Assembly (NCBI GenBank): GCA_012518845.1
Contig: JAAYRJ010000168.1
Location: 1-36,050, forward strand
Direction: 5' to 3'
Length of the DNA stretch: 36,050 nt
Source of the DNA: Clostridiaceae bacterium
Lineage (GTDB): Bacteria; Bacillota; Clostridia; Saccharofermentanales; DTU023
The notes below the pieces were generated by a model. The model saw only the letters and a program-made list of their open reading frames with translations. It searched no databases and was not told the origin of the DNA. Below, one piece after another: positions 24,192 through 31,357 of the stretch (positions within the stretch are counted from its first letter, which is position 1; each line of letters starts with the position of its first letter). The translations under genes were made by a program, and so were the position numbers.

Positions 24192-24229
24192 AAAAAGTCC
24201 AGCTTCTAAATTAGTTAGCTGGACTTTTT
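24192..24229 (-). terminator. Intrinsic terminator after tRNA-Ser
   Basis: The arms AAAAAGTCCAGC and GCTGGACTTTTT pair perfectly over 12 bases around a 14-base loop. On the minus strand the stem begins right after the CCA end of tRNA-Ser and closes with a T-rich arm. It could also work on the plus strand. Confidence 0.8.
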
Positions 24230-24321
24230 TGGCGGAAGTGGAGGGATTCGAACCCTCGTGCCCATTGCTGGACAACCGCATTTCGAGTGCGGCGCGTTAC
24301 AGCCAACTTCGCTACACTTCC
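24230..24321 (-). tRNA. tRNA-Ser (anticodon CGA)
   Basis: This is a 92-base class II tRNA with CCA encoded. The acceptor stem is GGAAGTG/CACTTCC. The anticodon stem CCGCA/TGCGG encloses loop CTCGAAA, giving anticodon CGA, which reads UCG. The long variable arm and T-loop GGTTCGAATCC are typical of tRNA-Ser. Promoter and terminator flank it. Confidence 0.95.
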
Positions 24322-24343
24322 AAGACAAATGACTTGCCTTAGA

Positions 24344-24372
24344 ATTATAACGAAGTAAGTATAATTAAGCAA
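24344..24372 (-). promoter_or_regulatory. tRNA-Ser promoter
   Basis: On the minus strand TTGCTT (24367-24372) and TATAAT (24344-24349) are 17 bases apart, 22 bases before the tRNA 5' end. The -35 overlaps the stop codon of the small LexA-box gene. Confidence 0.65.
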
Positions 24373-24682
24373 TTCTATCATTATTAAGTGGAGTATTTTT
24401 TGCTGATAAAATTGATATTTTATTATTTTCCTGATTTGAATTTTGTGTTTGAATAATAAATAATCCTATATCTTTAGAATATGTTTCTTCAAATCTATTT
24501 TGCTTTATATTTTCTAGTTGTATATTAAGTAGTTGTTTTCTTTTGGCTAAAATGTTCATCTCATTTTGTATTTGTAAAAATTCTTGCTCTTGATTTGAAA
24601 TATATTCTTCTTGCTTTCCTAATCGCAAGATTGCAAGTAATCCTAGTATTAATAGAGATATATAAAATAATAAATTTAACAT
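24365..24682 (-). CDS. LexA-controlled small membrane coiled-coil protein, candidate SOS division inhibitor
   Basis: I do not recognise the family of this 105-residue protein. It has an N-terminal membrane span (LLFYISLLILGLLAILRL, residues 4-21). A predicted coiled coil to about residue 65, rich in Glu, Gln, Asn, Ile and Leu, is followed by a polar Asn-rich tail. The topology is that of FtsL/FtsB/DivIC divisome proteins and also of SOS-induced inhibitors such as YneA, but no LysM domain is present. GAGGG lies 5-6 bases before ATG. Two LexA-type boxes lie 15-53 bases upstream of the start, so DNA damage should induce it. Function as a division inhibitor is inferred from regulation plus topology. 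Confidence 0.7.
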   Translation of the reverse strand: MLNLLFYISLLILGLLAILRLGKQEEYISNQEQEFLQIQNEMNILAKRKQLLNIQLENIKQNRFEETYSKDIGLFIIQTQNSNQENNKISILSAKNTPLNNDRIA

Positions 24683-24696
24683 AATTTCCCTCTCTC

Positions 24697-24708
24697 GAAC
24701 GTTTGTTC
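24697..24708. promoter_or_regulatory. LexA (SOS) box 1
   Basis: GAAC-GTTT-GTTC preceded by C gives CGAACGTTTGTTCC, one half-site base short of the Bacillus consensus CGAAC-N4-GTTCG. It sits 15 bases before the start codon of the small membrane protein gene, between its promoter and ribosome site. Confidence 0.8.
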
Positions 24709-24723
24709 CTTTATAAAGTAGCA

Positions 24724-24735
24724 GAACAAATGTTC
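24724..24735. promoter_or_regulatory. LexA (SOS) box 2
   Basis: GAAC-AAAT-GTTC followed by G again matches GAAC-N4-GTTCG. It is 27 bases (centre to centre) from box 1. On the minus strand a TTGACT -35 candidate lies at 24738-24743 just upstream, so box 2 would occupy the -35/-10 spacer. Confidence 0.8.
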
Positions 24736-24795
24736 GAAGTCAAGAAAAGAAAACTATGTTCGGTTTACAAAATTGTTACAAATATATTTTCCTGC

Positions 24796-25293
24796 TTACA
24801 CATCTTCAACTCTATATGAAATAGTTAGCTCCTCTAAATCTGTTTTTAACTGTTCATAGCAGACTTCTGCTGCATTCATCATTCTTTTAGAAGCGATTAT
24901 TCCTTCCGTTTCGGCGTATTTGTCCGATAAGTAGACGACCTTTCGAATACCTGATTGTATAATAGCTTTACAGCATTCGTTACACGGAAATAAGGGAACA
25001 TAGATCGAGCAATCTTTTAATGACATACCTGGATTGTTCAAAATTGCATTTAATTCTGCATGACAAACATATGGATATTTGGTTTCCAAATAATCACCTT
25101 CACGTGCCCAAGGAAAATCATCGTCACTAACTCCTAAAGGCATACCGTTATAACCTACTGAAACAATTTTATTATCTTGATTAACAACACAAGCTCCAAC
25201 CTGAGTATTTGGGTCTTTACTTCTTTGAGCAGACAATAGGGCTATACCCATAAAGTATTCATCCCATGAAATATAATCTTCTCTTTTTTTCAT
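24796..25293 (-). CDS. Deoxycytidylate (dCMP) deaminase
   Basis: This 165-residue zinc-dependent enzyme deaminates dCMP to dUMP, feeding thymidylate synthesis. The zinc site is CHAELNAILN (His-Ala-Glu) and PCNECCKAII (Pro-Cys-x-x-Cys). WDEYFMGIALLSAQRSKDPNTQVGACVV is the normal N-terminal region (given here as start and end of one stretch). The start at 25293 is chosen because AGGAG lies 7 bases before it; ten more codons upstream lack a site. In Firmicutes the same family includes ComEB. It may be cotranscribed with tRNA-Pro read-through, but a strong terminator lies between. Confidence 0.93.
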   Translation of the reverse strand: MKKREDYISWDEYFMGIALLSAQRSKDPNTQVGACVVNQDNKIVSVGYNGMPLGVSDDDFPWAREGDYLETKYPYVCHAELNAILNNPGMSLKDCSIYVPLFPCNECCKAIIQSGIRKVVYLSDKYAETEGIIASKRMMNAAEVCYEQLKTDLEELTISYRVEDV

Positions 25294-25332
25294 AGCTTTT
25301 CTCCTAAGTTCTGATTTTTGCAACTATATTAA

Positions 25333-25367
25333 AAGAAGTCTAACTTTGTGAACAAGTTAGACTTCTT
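25333..25367 (-). terminator. Intrinsic terminator after tRNA-Pro
   Basis: The arms AAGAAGTCTAACTT and AAGTTAGACTTCTT pair perfectly over 14 bases with a seven-base loop. On the minus strand the stem ends in CTTCTTTTAAT. Confidence 0.85.
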
Positions 25368-25369
25368 GT

Positions 25370-25446
25370 TGGTCGGAGTGAGAGGACTTGAACCTCCGGC
25401 CTCATGCACCCCAAGCATGCACTCTAGCCACCTGAGCTACACCCCG
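25370..25446 (-). tRNA. tRNA-Pro (anticodon GGG)
   Basis: This is a 77-base tRNA with CCA encoded. The acceptor stem is CGGGGTG/CACTCCG with pairing by G-T. Anticodon stem CATGC/GCATG encloses loop TTGGGGT, giving anticodon GGG, which reads CCC and CCU. T-arm GGTTCAAGTCC is normal. Confidence 0.94.
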
Positions 25447-25458
25447 ATAGTCTAGCTT

Positions 25459-25487
25459 ATTCTAATGAATTGAAGCTTGAACGTCAA
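25459..25487 (-). promoter_or_regulatory. tRNA-Pro promoter
   Basis: On the minus strand TTGACG (25482-25487) and TAGAAT (25459-25464) are 17 bases apart, 12 bases before the tRNA 5' end. This is near-consensus for the housekeeping sigma factor. Confidence 0.7.
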
Positions 25488-25606
25488 CCATTCAATAACT
25501 CAATTCCGATTCTATTAATTTACAAATCCAATCCTATATAAAAAGCTTGCATAAATAAAAAGAATAATTAAAAATGGAAGAAAATAAATAGGAGATTTAA
25601 GATTTT

Positions 25607-26056
25607 ATGATCCGAATTATTTGTATTGGCAAAATGAAGGAAAAAGGCATGAAGTCTTTAGAGCAGGATTATGTAAAACGGATTCAACGTTTTAACAAAT
25701 GTGAAATTATTGAATTAAAGGAAGCAAATTCTTCTTATGATCAAGACAAAATAATTAAAGATGAGAGTGAAAGGCTGTTAAAAGCTGTTAGGAATGATGA
25801 ATATCTTATTCTATTTGATATAAAAAGCAAGCAAATGGATTCCTGTGCCTTTGCTAGTGTACTTGCCAAAGCTGGTTCGAAAATTGCGGTTGTTATTGGT
25901 GGATCAATCGGTTTTAATGATCAAGTTCGAAAACGTGCAAATAAAATTATCAGTTTATCAGAAATGACCTTTCCTCATTTATTAGCACGTATTATGATTT
26001 TAGAACAAGTTTATCGATCATATAAAATTTTAAACAATCAAAAATACCATAAATAG
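25607..26056 (+). CDS. rlmH: 23S rRNA (pseudouridine1915-N3)-methyltransferase RlmH
   Basis: This 149-residue SPOUT-class methyltransferase modifies helix 69 of 23S rRNA. It begins MIRIICIGKMKEKGMKSLEQ, as expected. It carries the SAM-binding knot motifs VVIGGSIGF and SLSEMTFPHLLARIMILEQ, and ends with the invariant RSYKILNNQKYHK. Length is slightly under the common 159 residues. AGGAG lies 12 bases before ATG, a long spacing. A near-symmetric hairpin follows the gene. Confidence 0.96.
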   Translation: MIRIICIGKMKEKGMKSLEQDYVKRIQRFNKCEIIELKEANSSYDQDKIIKDESERLLKAVRNDEYLILFDIKSKQMDSCAFASVLAKAGSKIAVVIGGSIGFNDQVRKRANKIISLSEMTFPHLLARIMILEQVYRSYKILNNQKYHK

Positions 26057-26077
26057 AACAGTTTTTTATTAAGTATT

Positions 26078-26109
26078 CCTTGAAAGAATGGAGCTTCATT
26101 CTTTCAGGG
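26078..26109. terminator. Hairpin between convergent rlmH and the beta-helix protein gene
   Basis: TGAAAGAATG (26081-26090) and CATTCTTTCA (26097-26106) pair perfectly around GAGCTT, extended by CCT/AGG with one bulge. No T-run follows on either strand, so it is probably a shared 3'-end structure for the two converging transcripts. Confidence 0.45.
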
Positions 26110-26119
26110 AAATAGGATT

Positions 26120-26782
26120 TTATTCACGCATTAAAACAATTTCAGATTTATTCTTGTAAATATGATTTGCTGGAATAACTCCTCGCACCATCGATAATGG
26201 ATAGATATGGCTATTTTTACCAATTATAGTGCCTGGATTTAAGACGGCATTGCAACCAATCTCAACATTATCGCCCAATATGGCTCCGATTTTTCGGAGA
26301 TTTGTTTCAATCTTGTCGCCATTGTGGTGAATAATTATGTCTTTTTTATCTGCTTTGATATTAGAGGTAATTGAACCTGCGCCCATATGACTATGAGGAG
26401 CTAATATGGAATCACCAACATAATTATAATGCGGAACTTCTACAGACTCGACTAAAATACTATTTTTTACTTCAGTGGAATTTCCAATTACACAGTTTTT
26501 GCCAATAAATGCATTACCACGAATATATGCTCCTGGTCTAACTTCAGTATTTTTATCAATAATTGTTGGACCAATAATTGTAGCTGTTTTAGCAACTTCG
26601 ACAGTTTTATGAATCCAAATATCCTGATCTATTTGAATGAAGTCTTCGCTCGACAAACTTTTTCCAAGCTCTAGAATATATTCATTTATTTTTGATAATA
26701 CTTCCCAGGGATATTCAACTTGTACTAATAAATGTTCAACTAATGTTCCGGTAAAGGTAATAAGATCACTTGTTTTAATCAT
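26120..26782 (-). CDS. Left-handed beta-helix (hexapeptide repeat) protein, GlmU C-terminal-like
   Basis: This 220-residue protein has an N-terminal helical stretch (1-50) followed by at least eight hexapeptide turns from about residue 55, such as ATIIGPTIIDKNTEV, AFIGKNCVIGNSTEV and AILGDNVEIGCNAVLNPGTIIG. HYNYVGDSILAPHSHMGAG resembles the acetyltransferase active region of GlmU (HFNYVGD). Homologues in Clostridia are often annotated as UDP-N-acetylglucosamine pyrophosphorylase-related, but no pyrophosphorylase domain is present. Likely a sugar-nucleotide or hexosamine acyltransferase; substrate unknown. The ribosome site is AAAGTAAATT before ATG 26782, fairly weak. Confidence 0.8.
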   Translation of the reverse strand: MIKTSDLITFTGTLVEHLLVQVEYPWEVLSKINEYILELGKSLSSEDFIQIDQDIWIHKTVEVAKTATIIGPTIIDKNTEVRPGAYIRGNAFIGKNCVIGNSTEVKNSILVESVEVPHYNYVGDSILAPHSHMGAGSITSNIKADKKDIIIHHNGDKIETNLRKIGAILGDNVEIGCNAVLNPGTIIGKNSHIYPLSMVRGVIPANHIYKNKSEIVLMRE

Positions 26783-26840
26783 TTTAATTTACTTTCTTTT
26801 ATTTTTAATATTTTCTGTGTTTTTTGCTATTGTACTCTAT

Positions 26841-27563
26841 TCATTCAAATAAAGTAAAAGGAAAATCCTCAGATGAACTTTTATAGATCAATATTTCATC
26901 TTTCACGGGATGCTTAAACTGCAAAAAAGAAGCGTAAAGAGCGGGCCCGTTTGCCTTGCGGTCAAGATGAGTTAATTTACCGTAAAGACGGTCACCAATT
27001 AAAGGATGATCATGTGCTTTCATTTGGGCTCTTATTTGATGACTGCGCCCAGTTTTTAATTCTATTTCCACTAAGGATAGATTTTGTTTGGGCAAGTAAG
27101 CTTGTACTTGATAATTGAGTGAGCAAGCTTGATACTTGTTTAGATATTTGGGATCTAAATTTGTATTGACAACATATTTACCCTTTATCTTTTTCTTACT
27201 AATATGTTCATCCCAAATGCCATTCTTTGGTTGTAAATGTCCATGTACAACAGCTAAATATTTGCGTACAAAAGTATTTTTCCTGATCTGATCAGAGAGG
27301 CGTGAAGCTGCTTTGGAAGTTTTTGCAAATGCCATCAAGCCACCAACTGGACGATCTAAACGATGTACAAGTCCAAGCCACGCAGCCCCAGGTTTTTCGT
27401 ATTTTACCCTGATGTATTCCTTAATAATATTTAGTAAATCGACATCACCAGTTTTGTCAGCTTGAGACAACATACCAACTGGTTTTTTTACTATGATTAG
27501 ATGATTATCTTCAAAAATAATTGGGATATTATAATTTGTGCTTTTATATAAAATATTTGCCAT
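26841..27563 (-). CDS. RluA-family pseudouridine synthase
   Basis: This 240-residue enzyme isomerises uridine in rRNA or tRNA. The catalytic motif VHRLDRPVGGLMAF contains Asp70. IIVKKPVGMLSQ lies near residues 23-34, and RSHQIRAQMKAHDHPLIGD with LYASFLQFKHP in the C-terminal half is typical of the family. No N-terminal S4 domain is present, so it resembles the shorter RluA-like paralogues of Firmicutes and the target site is not predictable. ATG 27563 has GGAG about 9 bases upstream. Confidence 0.9.
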   Translation of the reverse strand: MANILYKSTNYNIPIIFEDNHLIIVKKPVGMLSQADKTGDVDLLNIIKEYIRVKYEKPGAAWLGLVHRLDRPVGGLMAFAKTSKAASRLSDQIRKNTFVRKYLAVVHGHLQPKNGIWDEHISKKKIKGKYVVNTNLDPKYLNKYQACSLNYQVQAYLPKQNLSLVEIELKTGRSHQIRAQMKAHDHPLIGDRLYGKLTHLDRKANGPALYASFLQFKHPVKDEILIYKSSSEDFPFTLFE

Positions 27564-27605
27564 ATGCTCTCCTAGGTCCTAATATATGTTTCAAATTTAG
27601 GCTTG

Positions 27606-27634
27606 TTGTAAATTAACAAAGATTTAATTTACAA
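27606..27634. repeat. Perfect 11-bp inverted repeat between divergent genes
   Basis: TTGTAAATTAA (27606-27616) and TTAATTTACAA (27624-27634) are perfect inverted arms with a seven-base spacer, in the 194-base gap between the RluA-type gene and the TIM-barrel gene. A second, shorter dyad TTTAGCT/AGCTAAA lies at 27704-27723. One or both may be operators. Confidence 0.4.
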
Positions 27635-27757
27635 TATTATAGATTTTGTTATATAAAGTATACAAGCATTTAGGCCAATAGGCTAAAAATAAAAAATACA
27701 CAATTTAGCTTAATTCAGCTAAAATTCTAGATCAATAGTTAGGAAAATGAATAATAA

Positions 27758-28507
27758 ATGATGAAAAAAAAGAAAAGAAAATTTGTACCAGAAGTAATGA
27801 CATCATTCAGAGAAAAATCCTTAGTCAAAACTCCTTCAGTTATTCGAGAAGCTTCTGGAATTAGAATTTATAATAGAAGAATAAAATCATTTTTGTTTTC
27901 TACGGATGTTGCTACTATTACGTATTCAGATGCGGATGCAATCTTAGCAGTTTATCCACAATCACCTCATCCATCGATTATTGAGGCAATTACAACAGTT
28001 GCAAGTCAACCTGTAATTGCGGGTGTGGGTGGTGGCATGACATCAGGTATGAGGTCATCTTTTGTGGCACAGTTTGCCGAAGCTAGGGGAGTTTCCGGAG
28101 TCGTTGTCAATTCTCCAACGCCAATCGATACAATCGCCTTATTAAAAAAGAATATTGATTGTCCAATTATAGTTACGGTTTCCTCATTCTATGAAGATGT
28201 ACCGGGTAAAATTAAGGCAGGAGCGGATATCTTAAATGTTGCATTTGGACCTAAAACACCAGAATTGGTAGGTTATTTACGGAAAAAATATCCCAAATTT
28301 CCTATTATTGCAACTGGTGGACCAAATGATGAAACTATTTTGGAGGCAATTAGAGCTGGGGCAAACGCAATAAGTTGGAAACCACCGACTAATGCAGAAG
28401 TATTTGCTGTTAAAATGAAGCAATATCGTTCCGATAGCCGTCAAGATTTCCTGGATACACATGATGGAATGACATTATACGAGTATGAAGCACAAAAAGA
28501 TAAATAA
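27758..28507 (+). CDS. TIM-barrel protein of unknown function (often labelled hydrolase)
   Basis: This 249-residue cytoplasmic protein has a beta-alpha barrel pattern. SFLFSTDVATITYSDADAILAVYP is the first strands. VIAGVGGGMTSGMRS, GVVVNSPTP, IIVTVSSFYED, ADILNVAFG and IIATGGPNDETILEAIRAGANAISW (in pieces) mark successive strand ends, the last resembling a phosphate-binding loop. Homologues occur widely in Firmicutes, usually annotated only as hydrolase, and I know of no proven activity. A basic start (MMKKKKRKF) is unusual. AGGA lies 14 bases upstream, a poor site. The gene is followed by a promoter and operator for the acyl ligase. Confidence 0.7.
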   Translation: MMKKKKRKFVPEVMTSFREKSLVKTPSVIREASGIRIYNRRIKSFLFSTDVATITYSDADAILAVYPQSPHPSIIEAITTVASQPVIAGVGGGMTSGMRSSFVAQFAEARGVSGVVVNSPTPIDTIALLKKNIDCPIIVTVSSFYEDVPGKIKAGADILNVAFGPKTPELVGYLRKKYPKFPIIATGGPNDETILEAIRAGANAISWKPPTNAEVFAVKMKQYRSDSRQDFLDTHDGMTLYEYEAQKDK

Positions 28508-28529
28508 ACAAGTATAGTAAATAACTAAG

Positions 28530-28558
28530 TTGACAAAGTAGTTAAAAATATTTAATCT
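28530..28558 (+). promoter_or_regulatory. Candidate promoter of the acyl-CoA ligase gene
   Basis: TTGACA (28530-28535) and TAATCT (28553-28558) are 17 bases apart. The -10 is weak. The operator-like inverted repeat begins 6 bases after it, so transcription would start inside that repeat. Confidence 0.5.
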
Positions 28559-28563
28559 TATGA

Positions 28564-28588
28564 CTGGTTAAGTTTTTTTAACTAGTTG
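28564..28588. promoter_or_regulatory. Operator-like inverted repeat shared with acpP (ligase copy)
   Basis: GGTTAA (28566-28571), six bases, then TTAACTAGTTG (28578-28588). The same arrangement, AGTTAA-N6-TTAACTAGTTG, occurs before acpP at 34779-34801. Arms and spacing are conserved while the spacer differs. It probably binds a fatty-acid regulator, most simply the MarR-type protein encoded after acpP. Confidence 0.55.
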
Positions 28589-28665
28589 AATAGACTAATA
28601 AGTTTTTCGTTGTTTTTAGTATTTTTTTAGAATACTAAAAAAATTTGGGTTATAGGAGATTGCTT

Positions 28666-30525
28666 ATGACGGTTGTAAAAGGAAAAGCTTACTATGATAT
28701 GCCAGAATATAAAGATATTCCGGATATGTTTTCTCAGTCTGTGAGAATGTATAAAGACCAGTATGTAGTAACTTATCGGAATAATCCACAAGATGAGCCT
28801 ATTGATATCACTTATTTAGAAATGTCAAATCATGTAAATGCACTTTGTCAAATTTGGTCTGATTTAGATTTGACCAATAAGCGAGTAGCGATTTTGGGTG
28901 CCAATAGTTATCAATGGATAATTTCTTATTTTGCAGCGGCAACATGTCAAAATCTTGTAATTCCTTTAGATAATTTATTAAAGATTGACGAGATCGTTTC
29001 ATTACTCGAAAGATCCGAAAGTGACATACTATGTGTTGATCTAATGACTTTTTTAAAATTTACTGAAATAGATGATTTTGATCTTTTCAATAATTTTCAT
29101 TTAATTCAAGTCATGAATAAACAACAAGCTAATTCTAAATCATTAGAAAAATTTGAGGCTTTAAAGGAAAAGATAGAAACTCAGATTGACAATTGTCAAA
29201 TCATCTACTCAGAAGATTTGATTGAACAAGGGAAAATATTGGCTGATCAAAAGAAACCAATAATTTACGAAAAACAAGATCCAGAGACCCCAACAGTATT
29301 AATTTTTACGTCGGGCACGACAGATATGGCCAAAGGTGTCTTATTAACACAAAAAGCACTTGTAACGGATGTTTCACTATTACATGGGATTGTTTACTTT
29401 CCTGAGAAATTACGAAGTTTGTCATTGTTACCACTCAATCACACCTTTGAGAGTACATGTGGTATGTTGGCTGTAATTTCACTAGGAGGACATATTCATA
29501 TTTATGATGGTCTTCGCTACGTACAAAAAAATCTGCAGGAATATCAAATTCAAATGTTGATTGCTGTTCCAGCTATTTTTGAGAGTTTTTATAATCGTAT
29601 TCAGCAACAAATAAAAAAACAAAACAAAGAAAAAACAGTCAAATTTGCCTTGAGTCTCAGTCGTTTCTTGTTAAAATTTGGCATCGATATTAGACGTAAG
29701 TTGTTTAAAGATATTTTAGAAGGTATTGGTAATTTAGAATTGGCGATTGTTGGTGCCGCTGCAATGAAAAAAGAACAATTGGAATTTTTTAATGATATAG
29801 GTATCCGAATTTTAGAAGGATATGGTTTAACAGAAACAGCTCCTGTTTGTATAGCAAATAATGATTTTGTGTATGCTCCTGGAACTATTGGTCAACCTTT
29901 GCCTAAAATAGAGGCGAAAGTTGATACAGATGTACCTGGAGAGCCTGGTGAATTGATGATTAGAGGACCAATTGTAATGACTGGTTATTACAAAAATGAA
30001 CAAGCTACCAAAGAGGTTTTATCTGCTGATGGCTGGTTTAGAACAGGTGATTTAGCAACGCTTGATCCTAAAACCAATTATTTTACAATCACAGGGCGAA
30101 AGAAATCGATGATTGTTTTGGATAATGGCAAGAAAATTTTCCCTGAAGAAATAGAAAATTTAATCCGTGTTCAAGGGCATGCAATAATAAAAGATATGAT
30201 GGTCTTTAATCAAAAAGCACAAAATGATCAAATGATTTTATCAATAAAATTTGTTTTAAATAAAATTGATGATTCTTTGCCAAGTGATGAGGAAATTAGA
30301 GAGTTTCTGGATGAGTTAATTTCAGAAATAAATTCAAAAATTCCAAATTTTAAACGCATAAAATCTTATTTTTATAGTTACCGTGATATGATTTCTACCT
30401 CAACCTTAAAAGTAAAGCGAGAAGAGGAACGAAAAAGGATAGAAAATATCAAAAAGAAGTTAGAGTTAAGATGGGATGAAATCAATCGTCGCAACATTGA
30501 TACTTTTGAAGCACAACTATCATAA
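28666..30525 (+). CDS. AMP-binding long-chain fatty acyl-CoA (or acyl-ACP) ligase
   Basis: This 619-residue adenylate-forming enzyme activates fatty acids with ATP. Motifs in order: the P-loop-like LIFTSGTTDMAKGVLLT, the LPLNHTFESTCG segment, GYGLTETAPV, GWFRTGDLATLD and the hinge region GRKKSMIVLDNGKKIFPEEIE. The last replaces the common Lys-rich end seen in short ligases and suits long-chain FACS-type enzymes. A charged C-terminal tail (EEERKRIENIKKKLELR) ends it. The start at 28666 follows AGGAG by 7 bases; a TTG 21 bases upstream is in frame but has no site. Whether the acceptor is CoA or ACP is undecided; the operator shared with acpP hints at exogenous fatty acid use. Confidence 0.9.
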   Translation: MTVVKGKAYYDMPEYKDIPDMFSQSVRMYKDQYVVTYRNNPQDEPIDITYLEMSNHVNALCQIWSDLDLTNKRVAILGANSYQWIISYFAAATCQNLVIPLDNLLKIDEIVSLLERSESDILCVDLMTFLKFTEIDDFDLFNNFHLIQVMNKQQANSKSLEKFEALKEKIETQIDNCQIIYSEDLIEQGKILADQKKPIIYEKQDPETPTVLIFTSGTTDMAKGVLLTQKALVTDVSLLHGIVYFPEKLRSLSLLPLNHTFESTCGMLAVISLGGHIHIYDGLRYVQKNLQEYQIQMLIAVPAIFESFYNRIQQQIKKQNKEKTVKFALSLSRFLLKFGIDIRRKLFKDILEGIGNLELAIVGAAAMKKEQLEFFNDIGIRILEGYGLTETAPVCIANNDFVYAPGTIGQPLPKIEAKVDTDVPGEPGELMIRGPIVMTGYYKNEQATKEVLSADGWFRTGDLATLDPKTNYFTITGRKKSMIVLDNGKKIFPEEIENLIRVQGHAIIKDMMVFNQKAQNDQMILSIKFVLNKIDDSLPSDEEIREFLDELISEINSKIPNFKRIKSYFYSYRDMISTSTLKVKREEERKRIENIKKKLELRWDEINRRNIDTFEAQLS

Positions 30526-30563
30526 AAAGTAAAGTTTTCTTGTCAAAACTAACAATCAGAATA

Positions 30564-30597
30564 TGCTATAATAGCTCAGAACTAGATTTTGAGCTAT
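30564..30597 (+). promoter_or_regulatory. Extended -10 promoter overlapping a hairpin, before the second two-component system
   Basis: TGCTATAAT (30564-30572) is an extended -10 element; TTGTCA at 30540 lies 21 bases upstream, too far for a standard -35. The arms ATAGCTCA (30571-30578) and TGAGCTAT (30590-30597) form a hairpin followed by a T-rich stretch, TTCTATTTTA. It could terminate the ligase transcript, or fold at the 5' end of the regulator mRNA. Confidence 0.5.
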
Positions 30598-30651
30598 TTC
30601 TATTTTACAGAAGCGTTGAGCCTATATAAATTTAGATATCGGAGCTGAATT

Positions 30652-31347
30652 ATGACAAAGATACCTTTAATATTGATTTGCGATGATGATCCAATAGTTC
30701 ATGAATCGCTTGGTATTTATTTAGATGAAGAAAACTACAAATATGAATCTTGTTTTGATGGTGAACAAGCTTTAACTCTATTTAAAGAAAAAAAGCCAGA
30801 TCTTATTATACTGGATTTAATGATGCCAAAAATATTAGGCATGGATGTCTGTAAAGAAATTCGTAAAGAAAGTAATGTGCCAATAATAATGCTTACTGCT
30901 AAAGGAGAAGAAATTGATCGAATTTTGGGTCTAGAACTGGGTGCAGATGATTACATTGTAAAACCCTTTAGCCCTAGAGAAGTTGTTGCAAGAATCAAGG
31001 CAGTAATGCGTCGGGCCAATGATCCCGAATTAGGTACTGCTTCATCTATATTACGGTATGATGGCTTAGAAATAAATATAGATAACTACGAAGTCTTAGT
31101 TGATGATGAACCAGTTTCATTTACGCCAAAAGAAGTAGAAATACTACACTTATTAGCTTCTAATCCTGGTCAAGTAATGGACCGTGAGCAAATCCTCTCA
31201 CAAGTTTGGGGATATGACTATTTTGGTGATACGAGAACAGTTGACACACATATAAAACGAATAAGACAAAAAATAGATAGTGATAATCATAAATATGCAC
31301 TAATCACCGTATATGGTGTAGGCTATAAATTCGAGCCTGGTCAATAA
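30652..31347 (+). CDS. OmpR-family response regulator
   Basis: This 231-residue protein has a receiver domain (residues 6-120) with Asp11-Asp12-Asp13, phosphoacceptor Asp55 (IILDLMMPK), Thr in MLTAKG and Lys in YIVKPFSP. A winged-helix domain follows (about 135-229: FTPKEVEILHLLA, VWGYDYFGDTRTVDTHIKRIRQK, YGVGYKFE). It is closest in style to the ResD/SrrA/PhoP group of Gram-positive regulators. It sits 10 bases before its kinase gene. The signal is unknown. CGGAGC lies 8 bases before ATG. Confidence 0.93.
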   Translation: MTKIPLILICDDDPIVHESLGIYLDEENYKYESCFDGEQALTLFKEKKPDLIILDLMMPKILGMDVCKEIRKESNVPIIMLTAKGEEIDRILGLELGADDYIVKPFSPREVVARIKAVMRRANDPELGTASSILRYDGLEINIDNYEVLVDDEPVSFTPKEVEILHLLASNPGQVMDREQILSQVWGYDYFGDTRTVDTHIKRIRQKIDSDNHKYALITVYGVGYKFEPGQ

Positions 31348-31357
31348 TATAAGTATA

